In this document: positions 20,179-28,828 of the stretch, in pieces | Layout of the letters: each line of letters opens with the position of its first letter | How positions within the stretch are numbered: position 1 is the stretch's first letter | Assembly: GCF_011927955.1 (NCBI RefSeq) | Contig: NZ_JAATJN010000001.1 | Coordinates: 124,001 to 188,000 of the forward strand | From: Brevibacterium marinum | GTDB lineage: Bacteria; Actinomycetota; Actinomycetes; Actinomycetales; Brevibacteriaceae | Direction: 5' to 3' | Length of the DNA stretch: 64,000 nt | Position numbers and translations under genes: made by a program | The notes under the pieces: generated by a model | Told to the model about the DNA's origin: nothing | The model's input: only the letters and a program-made list of their open reading frames with translations | Database searches by the model: none

Positions 20179-21087
20179 TCATCGGGGCACCGCCGACCAG
20201 GTCTGCTCGCGGCCCCAGGGTTCGCCGATGTGGGCGAGCGCCGCATCGAGTCGTTTGCGCAGGGCCAGGGCATCCGACCCGACCGCGGTGATCTGGACGC
20301 ATGTGTCGCCGACGGGCAGGATCGAGGTCTGCGGGTCGATGACCACGGTCTCTCGCGGCAGTCCCCCGTCTGGATCGACGATGACGATCGAGCCGACGCC
20401 CAGGCCCGGTCCGGCCACGGCGGGTGAGTTGAAGCCGGGACTGTTCGGTCCCAGGTCGAAGCGTTGGATGCTCAGCGGTGCCCCGCCTCGGCGGACGGTG
20501 AGGGCGGAGCTGAGGTCACCGGGATCTTCCCCGTGACGACCGAGGACGAGTTCTTCGCGGTAGAAGAGCCGGGCGTCTGCGGCGAGGTCGATGTCGACGC
20601 GGTGCGTGTGGCGGCAGCCCTTCGCCGCGATCACCGGTTCCGGGATCCACACCAAGGTCGCGGACTCCCCGACGTGGGCGCGTGTCTCCAGCAGTGAGGG
20701 GTGCCCGTGCACGCCCGGCAGGACGAGGGTCGCCGAGACCTCTCGGATGAGCAGGCTCGAACCGTCGCCGACGTCGACGTCGAAGCGGTAGTGGTCCCCG
20801 CCCAACGGTCCGGCGGCTCCCGAGGTCAGGGCGATGCGGGCGGCGTCGGGGTCACGGTCGATGAAGGGTTCGTGGCCGCTGGCGCCGGTGGGGCGGGGCA
20901 CGAGCGGGGCCTGAGCGCGCAGGCCAGAGACGCGTGTTCCCGGTCGGCCCGGCTCCATCAGCTCGGTTGCCACGGAGGCCCGGCACGTCATCTTGCTCGG
21001 GCCGCTGGCCGTGGCGTCGCCCGCGGGCGCAGGGCCGGGGCGCTTGCTCTTCAGGGTCCTGTCCTCAGGATGCGAATAGTCGAACAT
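20179..21087 (-). CDS. ureD: Urease accessory protein UreD/UreH
   Basis: 302 residues. Scaffold that binds apo-urease and recruits UreF and UreG. Signatures: GGDHYRFDVDVGDGSSLLIR, LLETRAHVGESATLVWIPEP and the central FYREELVLGRHGE. The N-terminal 40 residues are Pro/Lys/Ser rich and have no clear counterpart. The ATG at 21087 gives a 23-base overlap with ureF; a later start is possible because the conserved part begins near residue 35. Confidence 0.9.
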   Translation of the reverse strand: MFDYSHPEDRTLKSKRPGPAPAGDATASGPSKMTCRASVATELMEPGRPGTRVSGLRAQAPLVPRPTGASGHEPFIDRDPDAARIALTSGAAGPLGGDHYRFDVDVGDGSSLLIREVSATLVLPGVHGHPSLLETRAHVGESATLVWIPEPVIAAKGCRHTHRVDIDLAADARLFYREELVLGRHGEDPGDLSSALTVRRGGAPLSIQRFDLGPNSPGFNSPAVAGPGLGVGSIVIVDPDGGLPRETVVIDPQTSILPVGDTCVQITAVGSDALALRKRLDAALAHIGEPWGREQTWSAVPR

Positions 21088-21820
21088 TGTCCTTCACATG
21101 CATCTCGGCGGCGAAGTCTGACAGGGGTGAGCTCAGTGCCGGCAGGTCCATGGCCGCAGTCGTCTCGTATTCGGCGGCCGCCTCGGCAACGGCATCGAGT
21201 TCGGAGCCCAGGGACAGGATCGCCCCATGGGCTTGGAACGGGTCGATGCTCATCAGCTTGACCGCGGCGGTGGCCGGTCCGGTGACGGCTTCGTGCAGCA
21301 CCACCGCGGCCGTCTCCGCAGCACCGAGTCCCAACGCTCGGCCCACCGCCCCGTAGACGAGCGGCTGCTGCAGGCCCTTGGGCAGGGTCTCCAGCAGCGG
21401 ATGCGGATGGATCCGCTGCATCGACCGCAGCATCAGCGTCCCCAGCCACTCCCCCGTCGTGCGCAGAGCGGGTGCGGGTGTGCGGGCACAGAGTTCGGCG
21501 TCGAGGGTCGCGAGCATCTGGGCGGTGGCATCGCCCACGGAGGTCTCGGCGGTCTCCCCGCACACCGAGGTGGTCTCCTCACCCACCTCGGTGAGGGCCG
21601 GATCCTCGCCGAGGTGGTGCCTGGCCGAGACCGCGAAGGCGGCGTTCATCAGCCCGGTGGTGTGCAGGCGCCCGCGGAGGAAGGCGTGCAGGTCAGCGGT
21701 GTCGTTGACCCAGCCTTGGCGGATGGCCTGTTCGAGTCCACCGGAGTGGGCGTACCCGCCCGAGGGAAGTCGCCCGTCGCCGAGCATCAGGAGGGTCGCG
21801 CGTGAGGTGCTTCGTGCCAT
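21065..21820 (-). CDS. ureF: Urease accessory protein UreF
   Basis: 251 residues. Works in the UreD-UreF-UreG activation complex. The N-terminal LGDGRLPSGGYAHSGGLEQAI is the family signature, followed by an all-helical body with VLHEAVTGPATAAVKLMSIDP. An acidic/Thr-rich stretch near residues 70-100 looks like an added loop. It lies eight bases after ureC and overlaps ureD. Confidence 0.93.
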   Translation of the reverse strand: MARSTSRATLLMLGDGRLPSGGYAHSGGLEQAIRQGWVNDTADLHAFLRGRLHTTGLMNAAFAVSARHHLGEDPALTEVGEETTSVCGETAETSVGDATAQMLATLDAELCARTPAPALRTTGEWLGTLMLRSMQRIHPHPLLETLPKGLQQPLVYGAVGRALGLGAAETAAVVLHEAVTGPATAAVKLMSIDPFQAHGAILSLGSELDAVAEAAAEYETTAAMDLPALSSPLSDFAAEMHVKDNVRLFAS

Positions 21821-21828
21821 CCCTGTTC

Positions 21829-23538
21829 TCAGAACAGGAAATAGCGTTGGGCCATGGGTACGAACTCGGTCGGTTCGTGTTCGATGAGCTCGTCATCGAT
21901 GGTCACCGCATAGGTGTCGGAGTCGACGTCGATCTTCGGCCGTGCCGAGTTGTGGATCATGTCGTCCTTCGTGACCTCCCTGGTCGAGGTGATCGGCACG
22001 AAGGGCCTGTCGACGTCGACCTTGTCGGCGATGCCGTCGGCGATGGCGTGCTCGGACACGAAGGCCAGGCTCGTCGAGGCGGCCGCAGAACTCCGGTGGT
22101 TGAAGCCCATCCGTTCGGACACCGGCTGCGGGGTCGGGATCGAGGCGTTCGGGTCGCCCAGCGCTGCCACGGCCGCCATGCCGCCCTTGAACACGGTGTG
22201 CGGACGGACCGCGAACATCGAGGGCTGCCAGAGCACGAAGTCGGCGAGTTTGCCGACCTCGATCGAGCCGACGTGGGAGTCGATGCCGTGGGCGATGGCC
22301 GGGTTGACCGTGTACTTGGCGATGTATCGCATGGCGCGGTTGTTGTCGGCGCGAACATCGCCTTCCAGGGGGCCGCGCAGACGCTTCATCTGGTGGGCGG
22401 TCTGCCAGGTGCGCATGGCGACCTCACCGATGCGGCCCATGGCCTGAGCGTCGGAGGACATGATCGACAGTGCGCCCATGTCCTGGAGCACATCCTCGGC
22501 GGCGATGGTGCCCGCCCGCACCCGGCTCTCGGCGAACGCGAGGTCATTGGGCACCTGCGGGTTGAGGTGGTGGGCGACCATGACCATGTCGAGGTGCTCG
22601 TCGACGGTGTTTCCGGTGAAGGGCCTCGTCGGGTTGGTCGAGGCAGGGAGGACGTTGTGCTCCGAGGCGATGGTGATGATGTCCGGGGCGTGACCGCCGC
22701 CGGCGCCTTCGGTGTGGAAGGCGTGGAAGGTGCGCCCCTTGACCGCGGCGAGCATGTCCTCGACGAAGCCGGCTTCGTTGAGGGTGTCCGAGTGGATGGC
22801 GACTTGGACCCCGGTGTCATCGGCCACGCGCAAGGCGTTGTCGATGACGGCCGGTGTCGCACCCCAATCCTCGTGGATCTTGAAGCCGCCGGCGCCGCCG
22901 CGCACCTGCTCGAGCAGAGCCTCGTCGTTCATGGTGTTGCCGCGCCCCAGGAAGAGAACGTTGACCGGCCAGGGGTCCATGCTCTCGAACATCCGCGCCA
23001 ACCACCACGGCCCCGGTGTCGCCAGGGTGGCCTTCGACCCCTCGGTCGGGCCCGTGCCGCCGCCGACCATCGTCGTGGTCCCGGCCATGAGGCCGACCTG
23101 GAACATGTCGGGTCCGACGTAGTGGACGTGGGTGTCGATGGTGCCGGCGGTCATGATGAGTCCGTTGCCGGCAGCGATCTCCGTGTTCGGGCCGATCACC
23201 AGGTTGGGGTCGACCCCGTTCATGGTGTCGGGGTTGCCGGAGCGTCCGATGCCGACGAATCTGCCATCGCGCACGCCCACGTCGGCCTTGATGACTCCCC
23301 AGTGATCGAGGATGATCACACCGGTGATGACGAGATCGGGGGTGCCCTCGGCTCGAGTCCGAGACGACTGGGCCATTGACTCCCGGGCACTCTTGCCACC
23401 GCCGAAGACGACCTCGTTGCCGCCGACGCAGTAGTCCTTCTCGATCTCGATGACGATGTCCGTGTCGGCCAGCCGGATCCGGTCACCGACTGTCGGACCG
23501 AACGAGGCCACGTATTCGGATCTCGATATGTCAACCAT
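21829..23538 (-). CDS. ureC: Urease alpha subunit (catalytic)
   Basis: 569 residues; hydrolyses urea to ammonia and carbamate with a dinickel centre. Metal ligands and active-site motifs: TIDTHVHYV, the carbamylated Lys220 in [30 protein letters not shown], and [13 protein letters not shown]. The flap motif reads [11 protein letters not shown]: the catalytic His is kept but the flap cysteine of most ureases (VCHHL, Cys319 in Klebsiella) is Ala322 here, coded GCC at 22573-22575. The start at 23538 (MVDISRSEY) is the standard UreC start and overlaps ureB by eight bases. Confidence 0.97.
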   Translation of the reverse strand: MVDISRSEYVASFGPTVGDRIRLADTDIVIEIEKDYCVGGNEVVFGGGKSARESMAQSSRTRAEGTPDLVITGVIILDHWGVIKADVGVRDGRFVGIGRSGNPDTMNGVDPNLVIGPNTEIAAGNGLIMTAGTIDTHVHYVGPDMFQVGLMAGTTTMVGGGTGPTEGSKATLATPGPWWLARMFESMDPWPVNVLFLGRGNTMNDEALLEQVRGGAGGFKIHEDWGATPAVIDNALRVADDTGVQVAIHSDTLNEAGFVEDMLAAVKGRTFHAFHTEGAGGGHAPDIITIASEHNVLPASTNPTRPFTGNTVDEHLDMVMVAHHLNPQVPNDLAFAESRVRAGTIAAEDVLQDMGALSIMSSDAQAMGRIGEVAMRTWQTAHQMKRLRGPLEGDVRADNNRAMRYIAKYTVNPAIAHGIDSHVGSIEVGKLADFVLWQPSMFAVRPHTVFKGGMAAVAALGDPNASIPTPQPVSERMGFNHRSSAAASTSLAFVSEHAIADGIADKVDVDRPFVPITSTREVTKDDMIHNSARPKIDVDSDTYAVTIDDELIEHEPTEFVPMAQRYFLF

Positions 23539-24148
23539 CCAGCTCTCCTCTGCATTCGCCTCGGAACCCCAGGGCGATGCGTGCGCCCTGGAAGGGAACG
23601 AGTTCGACTTCCTCATCTGCTCCCGGCTCGAAGCGCATCGCACCACCGGAGAGCACATTCAATCTCTTGCCCCAGGACCGTTCACGATCGAATTCCAAGC
23701 CGGGGTTCACCTCGGCGAAGTGGAAGTGCGACCCGACCTGGATCGGACGGTCGGAGACGTTGGCGACTCGCAGGGTCGTCACGGCCAGTCCCATATTGAC
23801 CTCGACGGGCTCATCACGGAGGAAGATCTGACCAGGAACGACCGTGTCCGCCGCCGTCACCGGTGCTTCGGACTCCTCACGCGGGCCCTGCCGGGAACCC
23901 GAGCCGGGTCTCCGAGGCTCACTGGGACCGCTGGGGCCCGAGGACGGGTGTCGCTGGCGTTCCTCGATGCCCGGTTCCGCCACTACCGTTGCTTCGACAT
24001 AGTCGTAGTCGCGACCGGGGTGATCGCTGGGATGCTCGGCGCCGGTGTCGCGGTGCTCGGGCTGGAGCTCTTCGTTCTCGAACGGGTTGGTGCCCCGCTT
24101 CTCCTCGTCGGGTCCGGTTCCCGCCGGTCCGCGTTCATTGCTCATCAT
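23531..24148 (-). CDS. ureB: Urease beta subunit with a long N-terminal extension
   Basis: 205 residues. The conserved UreB domain is only the C-terminal half, from [18 protein letters not shown] through [19 protein letters not shown] to [11 protein letters not shown]. The first 100 residues or so are charged and Pro/Gly/Glu rich ([33 protein letters not shown]) and have no counterpart in standard 100-residue UreB. The start at 24148 overlaps the ureA stop (ATGA), which argues that the extension is translated. A later internal start close to VVPGQIF cannot be ruled out, but I see no ATG or GTG with a good site right there. Confidence 0.9.
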   Translation of the reverse strand: MMSNERGPAGTGPDEEKRGTNPFENEELQPEHRDTGAEHPSDHPGRDYDYVEATVVAEPGIEERQRHPSSGPSGPSEPRRPGSGSRQGPREESEAPVTAADTVVPGQIFLRDEPVEVNMGLAVTTLRVANVSDRPIQVGSHFHFAEVNPGLEFDRERSWGKRLNVLSGGAMRFEPGADEEVELVPFQGARIALGFRGECRGELDG

Positions 24149-24447
24149 TGGAGCGGCCCTGTCACGGTCACGAGCTTGGTCCCATCGGCGAACGTCGCCT
24201 CGACCTGAACCTGAGTAAGCATTTCCGGCACCCCTTCCATGACGTCGTCTCTGCTGAGCACGTGTCGGCCCGATTCCATGAGGTCGGCGACGCTGTCTCC
24301 ATCCCTGGCACCTTCGAGAAGATAGGAGGTGATGACGGCGGTCGCTTCGGGCAGGTTGAGCTTGAGGCCGCGGTCTTTGCGCTCCAGGGCCAACTTGCCG
24401 GCCGTGTAGATCATCAGACGCTCTTGCTCGTACAGACTGAGAAACAC
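24145..24447 (-). CDS. ureA: Urease gamma subunit
   Basis: 100 residues, full length. [20 protein letters not shown] is the standard start, [20 protein letters not shown] the central helix, and [17 protein letters not shown] the end. The start codon is GTG with GGGGGAGAA directly upstream. First gene of the urease operon; a promoter is expected in 24448-24720, where GATACATACCT near 24470 could be a -10 region. Confidence 0.95.
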   Translation of the reverse strand: MFLSLYEQERLMIYTAGKLALERKDRGLKLNLPEATAVITSYLLEGARDGDSVADLMESGRHVLSRDDVMEGVPEMLTQVQVEATFADGTKLVTVTGPLQ

Positions 24448-24721
24448 TTCTCCCCCGGTGCATTCGAAAGGTATGTATCAATTCGCAGAGGTGATGTGAA
24501 GGCTGCCTGTCTCGTCGAGGGCGCGAACCCCGGGCCGGATACGTCGAACGACGTCCGTAAGCAGCCTCTCACCCGCGAGGATACGCTCATGCAAGCAACA
24601 ATACCCATCGCCCGGGGGCAGTCAAGTCCACTCGGGACCACGACGAGGATCGTTGCTGGTGGCCGTGTCGGGCGGTCAGTGATGCGCGGGTCGGTGATAC
24701 CCGGATCAGGGCCGCTCGGAA

Positions 24722-24960
24722 GCTGTCTTTCGGCACCTGGCTTATGCGGTGAACGCAGTCGTCATCGCCGAGTTACCGGTGATCCGACCCCTGCTCAACA
24801 AACGCACGAATTCTGTGCCCGCGGGGACCGACGACGGCGGGTCGAGCCTGCACCTGTTCTACATAGCCGCCGACGGACTCCTAACCCTCGGCCTCATCGT
24901 GCATTGCTCATCGTCGCGGTCAGCCGCTGGGTGACGATCCGCCCGGCGGTTAGCCGCTGA
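24722..24960 (+). pseudogene. Decayed 3' fragment of the small membrane protein gene at 13457-13951
   Basis: The translated stretch FRHLAYAVNAVVIAELPVIR aligns with YQSLACGVIGVLIIKVVVIR of the intact gene. It continues LLNKRTNSVPAGTDDGGSSL HLFYIAADGLLTLGLI against LLNHRTDAVLAGTDDGGSSL HLFYIAADGLLILGLI. A two-base insertion (TG at about 24899) shifts the frame; the tail LLIVAVSRWVTIRPAV then continues in the new frame to a stop at the same place as in the intact gene. The 5' half is missing. The bases around 24825-24870 are nearly identical to 13805-13850, so the copy is fairly recent or was partly corrected. Confidence 0.88.
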
Positions 24961-24993
24961 TCGGCCAACTCTCTTCGAACCATCCATTTGAAC

Positions 24994-25041
24994 AACGATA
25001 TGACGGGAGAGCGGTTTCCTTTGCCCTCCCGTCATATCGTT
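24994..25041. terminator. 16-bp inverted repeat after the dimethylformamidase genes
   Basis: Arms AACGATATGACGGGAG (24994-25009) and CTCCCGTCATATCGTT (25026-25041), perfect, 16-base loop. It is just 3' of the dmfA2 stop on the minus strand, in the right place for its terminator. No T tract. Confidence 0.75.
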
Positions 25042-25055
25042 CTGCATCGATCCGC

Positions 25056-27344
25056 TCAGACTTCCGGCAGCGGGCCGTCCTGTGCGAAATAACGGACAAC
25101 GTTGGCTGTCATCGTCGAGACATTGTTGTCGTAGTCGTTCCACTGCAGGCTGGAACACCACGTCATCGACGCCGGGCTCCACATCGCACCGCCGTTGCGG
25201 GAGGAGAAGTAGACGATATCGCCTCGCACCAATGGATTCTCCGGTGCGTTCATCCCCGAATAGGCAAAATACGCTTCTTCAGGGACAAGCACCCAGTTCT
25301 TGCTTTCGCTGTAGGAACTCGCGATGAGAAGAGCATTGGGAGGGGTTCCGAGAGTCTGGTCGTAGCGGTCGACTTCCAGTCCTGATGCCCCATTGTTGAC
25401 AAGTCCGAAGTCGCCGATCACCTCGTCCTCGTCGATTCCATCGAACATCCAGCTGATCTCTGGCTTTCGGGCATCCGGCATCTGCTGGAAGCCGACACTC
25501 ACATCGAGGCAATGTGCGGTGTAGACGGTGCCCCACACCTTTGCCGAGGAGCGTCCGCGCATTCGCCATAGCCCTCCGCGCTCACCGCTGACGCCGTGAT
25601 ACAGCTCGCCGGGACGAGCCCTCCATGCCTGATCTCCTTGCTCTCCCTTACGGATTTCCACCATCCAGGGCTTTTCCGGATGCTGATCGGCGACCCAATA
25701 CATACCGTTCCCCGCGAGATACATACCTCGGCCACCCTGGGCCAGGTACTGCTCCCACCCGTCGATCATCTGACGCGAATAGTATTCAGGGTGTGTTCCC
25801 GTCATGACTACGTTATAGCGTGAGAAGAGGTCAACTCCTTCTTCCTGCAGGTCATGATCCGTGGCGATGTCGAAGTCGATTCCCTGGCTGTGCAACCAAT
25901 CGATGAGTTGGAGATCAGCAGGATACTGCCAGACGGAACCAAACTCGTGAGTGTACTTCGGTCGCATGTTGAGGATCGGACGGCGCCAACTCGAGTACTG
26001 GCACCCTCGCCCATCTCGGTGATAGTCATAGGTGCTCAGCCCATACGGCTCGGTGTACTCATTGAGTTCCAGATCGATCTCTTCGAGAACGGTGAAATGT
26101 CCCATGATAGCTTGACCGGTTGCCCCATTCTGCATCACCTGGGTATTGGCATAAGCCAGGTAACTGAACGTCGGAATGAGCAGGAGAACCTTACTCGTGG
26201 CCGTGCCCCGGGGCGGCCGAACGAAAAACGGGACCCAATCGACATTCTGCCCTTGCGTCAGTCGCATCGCATACGCGCCGCTGGGTGTCCCCTCTGGAAT
26301 GCGGATGTCAAAGTCCTTCTCCCAACGGGCATCGTCAAGCGAGTCATCGTGGAACCAAAGCGCACCGTACTCTTCAGGACAATACTTGAAGACTTCCTCG
26401 CGGCCCTCCCAATTCCAGCCGGTCATCCCTCTGTCCGGCTGGTTCACGCAGAAGCCGTGACACTCGTTTCCTGAAACATCGACGACGTCGTCAGTCGGGA
26501 TGCCGTTCTTTCCGAATCCAGCGGTGAAGTCCCAACGGGCGAAGGGCTGAAGCGTGTGGGGAGCCTCGCCCCGTTCCAGAGAAGTCATGTCTTCTTCCGA
26601 AGCAGCTCCGGAGAAGAGCGATGGACTGTCGATTTTCCCATTGAAGTTGTTGACAATCCACGTATCCCCTGAGGACGCATCCTCGACCTGGCCAGCGATC
26701 ACGAGAGGCACGGATGGCGCGCCCGGATCCAACCTGGACTCGGCTTTCACAGTCGTGTCACCGTCCAGAGGAAACACCATTCCGAACCGACTGTTGGTAC
26801 TGTTGACGACCTGTTTCTGACGCAGCGCCAGCGTCCCCTCGTCCTCGTTATAGGTGCATGTGATGGAGTAGAATGTATCGACGAAAAGTGACTTGTCGCT
26901 GACGACGTCACGGACGGTTCCCGTTCCATCTCCCACGCGGAATCTCAAACGTCCTTGCTCATCCACCTGAACCGCCCACCCACTCTGGGTGGACTCGTCC
27001 CATCGGGAAATGAGGCATTGCATTCCATGTCCTGGAAGCATCGCACTGAAGAAAGCATGAACAGTGAAGCTCCCGCTCGGCGCCAATTTCTTCTGCAGGT
27101 CGGGAACCTGCACGAATCCACCGGCCTGGGTCCTCTTCCACTTTGCGGGATAGTTGCCGTTCGCGTCGTTCTCTACGGGTGACTCTTTATGTCCGGGCCC
27201 ATCGGGATGGGGGTCCCCATTCCTGAGAGCTACTAACTGTGCCTCATAAGTTCCCGGGTCATCGCAGGAGATGTGAACGCTCAGCGACTCACCGGGTGCA
27301 ACATTCGGCCGATCGGTGTATCCGCGAATTCGCAGTCTGGCCAT
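25056..27344 (-). CDS. dmfA2: N,N-dimethylformamidase, large (beta) subunit
   Basis: 762 residues, the length known for the Paracoccus/Alcaligenes enzyme. Hydrolyses N,N-dimethylformamide to dimethylamine and formate. An N-terminal IRGYTDRPNVAPGESLSVHI domain is followed by a laminin-G-like domain (about 80-270) and a C-terminal amidotransferase-like domain. The published 2-Tyr-1-carboxylate iron site (Tyr399, Tyr440, Glu521, as I recall it) has counterparts here at Tyr398 (TFSYLAYAN), Tyr439 (GLSTYDYHRD) and Glu520 (TGTHPEYYS), all shifted by one. It overlaps the small-subunit stop by one base (TAATG), with a strong GGAAAGGAGA site. GC is clearly lower than in the neighbours (29 of 60 bases from 26041), suggesting transfer. 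Confidence 0.88.
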   Translation of the reverse strand: MARLRIRGYTDRPNVAPGESLSVHISCDDPGTYEAQLVALRNGDPHPDGPGHKESPVENDANGNYPAKWKRTQAGGFVQVPDLQKKLAPSGSFTVHAFFSAMLPGHGMQCLISRWDESTQSGWAVQVDEQGRLRFRVGDGTGTVRDVVSDKSLFVDTFYSITCTYNEDEGTLALRQKQVVNSTNSRFGMVFPLDGDTTVKAESRLDPGAPSVPLVIAGQVEDASSGDTWIVNNFNGKIDSPSLFSGAASEEDMTSLERGEAPHTLQPFARWDFTAGFGKNGIPTDDVVDVSGNECHGFCVNQPDRGMTGWNWEGREEVFKYCPEEYGALWFHDDSLDDARWEKDFDIRIPEGTPSGAYAMRLTQGQNVDWVPFFVRPPRGTATSKVLLLIPTFSYLAYANTQVMQNGATGQAIMGHFTVLEEIDLELNEYTEPYGLSTYDYHRDGRGCQYSSWRRPILNMRPKYTHEFGSVWQYPADLQLIDWLHSQGIDFDIATDHDLQEEGVDLFSRYNVVMTGTHPEYYSRQMIDGWEQYLAQGGRGMYLAGNGMYWVADQHPEKPWMVEIRKGEQGDQAWRARPGELYHGVSGERGGLWRMRGRSSAKVWGTVYTAHCLDVSVGFQQMPDARKPEISWMFDGIDEDEVIGDFGLVNNGASGLEVDRYDQTLGTPPNALLIASSYSESKNWVLVPEEAYFAYSGMNAPENPLVRGDIVYFSSRNGGAMWSPASMTWCSSLQWNDYDNNVSTMTANVVRYFAQDGPLPEV

Positions 27345-27745
27345 TACCGAATCTCCTTTCCGTTCGCAGCTTCTAATCGCTGTCGCAGTTCCTCGATCCT
27401 GTACTTTAAGATGCCGTGAACAGCTTCCTGTTCCGAGGCATAGACTCCGTCATCGACCCAGCGCGCCTCTTTCCCTCGCTCTGTGACGACACCGAGTCGA
27501 TAGCGCTGATAGGGCACTTCGGCATACGCGAATGTCTTACCGAGCACTGGGAGAGCCCGGAAGTAGTTAAGCACTTCGTGCAACTTTGCACTGTGATAAG
27601 TTTCAGATTGCTCGGGATTCTTCCGATGTTCGTCGATCAGTTCCTCGTCAATCATATTGAGGATGTCCCGGCCACGTCGCAGATAGTAGTAGTCGAGCCA
27701 ATCGTCGTTATGATCTCTGAGCTGTTCCGGAGATGTATACGGCAT
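27344..27745 (-). CDS. dmfA1: N,N-dimethylformamidase, small (alpha) subunit
   Basis: 133 residues, close to the 132 of known small subunits. Helical and rich in Tyr and charged residues (DDWLDYYYLRRGRDILNMID, AYAEVPYQRYRLGVVTE). Pairs with the large subunit encoded next. I chose the ATG at 27745 because AGAAAGG lies six bases ahead; an ATG seven codons earlier (27766) has no ribosome site. It has lower GC, like its partner. About 220 bases separate it from the upstream hydrolase gene, so it may have its own promoter; GAATTAAGAATCA at 27868-27880 is the only AT-rich element there. Confidence 0.85.
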   Translation of the reverse strand: MPYTSPEQLRDHNDDWLDYYYLRRGRDILNMIDEELIDEHRKNPEQSETYHSAKLHEVLNYFRALPVLGKTFAYAEVPYQRYRLGVVTERGKEARWVDDGVYASEQEAVHGILKYRIEELRQRLEAANGKEIR

Positions 27746-27967
27746 TGGATACCTTTCTGAGTTCATAGTGGGTGGTCGAATCGAGCCAGCCGGTGGCCCG
27801 AATCCAGCAGAACAAGTTAGATTTGAATCACTCTGCGCATATCAGTAGCTTCGCTTGCCCGGTTGAAGAATTAAGAATCAATCATCCTTCCTGGTGAAAT
27901 ATGCATTTCATGCCCCTCTCGGGGGAGATCATTATTTGTCGCCGCCGCACAGTTGTCGTCGACGTCC

Positions 27968-28798
27968 TCAGCCACTGGTCGCTTCCGCTCGCATGCCCGC
28001 CCCTCGAACCGGGCGGTTCTTCCAGCCCCGCACCTGAGCGAGGAAAGCCTCGAAGAGGATCGTGCGATCGTCGACATCTGCCCCGGCTTCCTCGGGATGC
28101 CACTGCACCCCGACGATCCAGGTGTTGTCCACCCGTTCTGTGGCTTCGACGATTCCATCGGCGGCCCGCGCGGCCACGGACAAACCCACCCCGACCCGGT
28201 CGATGGCCTGGTGGTGCCCGTTGCGGACAGTGAAGTTCTCGACCTGATAGAGGTCGTGGACGAAGTGCCCCGGTTCGAGTCGGACCTCTTCGTCGAGGAA
28301 GAGCGGTTGGCCCGGGGCGCCCTTGTGGGGGCCGTACGGATCCAGGTCGGGTATCAGGGTTCCCCCGCAGGCCACGTTGAGCAGTTGGGAGCCACGGCAC
28401 AGGTGAAGCATGATCGAGTCCTCACCGATCCCTCGGGCGATGATCTCCAGTTCGCGCTCATCGGCACGCCGGTCCTTGCCGTACTCGTTGGGCACGGGGT
28501 CGGTGTATCCATAGATCGTCGCGTCGACGTCCCCGCCGCCGAGGACGAGGATGCCGTCTGCGGTCGCTATGTCCTCGTAGTCCGGTTCATCTGCGACACT
28601 CACATCGTGGATGACAGCCCTGCCGCCGAGCTCGTGAATGGAGTCGACGGCCGTGATCGTCAGGTCTCTCTGCAGAGCGATCGCGTCCTCGGTCTGCCCC
28701 GGCGCATTCAGGCCGACGATCACCGCGATCTCGACATCCGCCTCGGCGGCGGGTGACGTCGTCAGTACGTCTGCTGGAACAAGTTCATTTACGGCCAC
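27968..28798 (-). CDS. Gamma-glutamyl hydrolase, class-I glutamine amidotransferase fold (PuuD-like), copy 2
   Basis: 276 residues, peptidase C26 family. Nucleophile Cys134 in LHLCRGSQLLNVACGGTLIP, catalytic His and Glu in VGVQWHPEE, and the substrate-side RNGHHQAID are intact, so it should be active. PuuD-type enzymes cleave gamma-glutamyl bonds, for example in gamma-glutamyl-GABA. It starts with GTG at 28798 behind GGAGGCGGAG, 30 bases after copy 1. The pairing with a glutamine-synthetase-like ligase in the same operon suggests that the ligase makes, and this enzyme removes, a gamma-glutamyl tag. Confidence 0.88.
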   Translation of the reverse strand: MAVNELVPADVLTTSPAAEADVEIAVIVGLNAPGQTEDAIALQRDLTITAVDSIHELGGRAVIHDVSVADEPDYEDIATADGILVLGGGDVDATIYGYTDPVPNEYGKDRRADERELEIIARGIGEDSIMLHLCRGSQLLNVACGGTLIPDLDPYGPHKGAPGQPLFLDEEVRLEPGHFVHDLYQVENFTVRNGHHQAIDRVGVGLSVAARAADGIVEATERVDNTWIVGVQWHPEEAGADVDDRTILFEAFLAQVRGWKNRPVRGAGMRAEATSG

Positions 28799-28828
28799 TG
28801 CGCTCCGCCTCCATTGTCTCGTGGTGGT

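Noticed and set aside
21802..23379. Open frame of 525 codons opposite ureC
   Set aside because: Antisense shadow of ureC with biased Gly/Asp/Val composition and no recognisable family.
24994..27767. Mobile element or genomic island carrying dmfA
   Set aside because: GC is low, but I see no integrase, transposase, flanking direct repeats or tRNA target; the 24994 hairpin is a terminator-like structure, not paired with a second copy.
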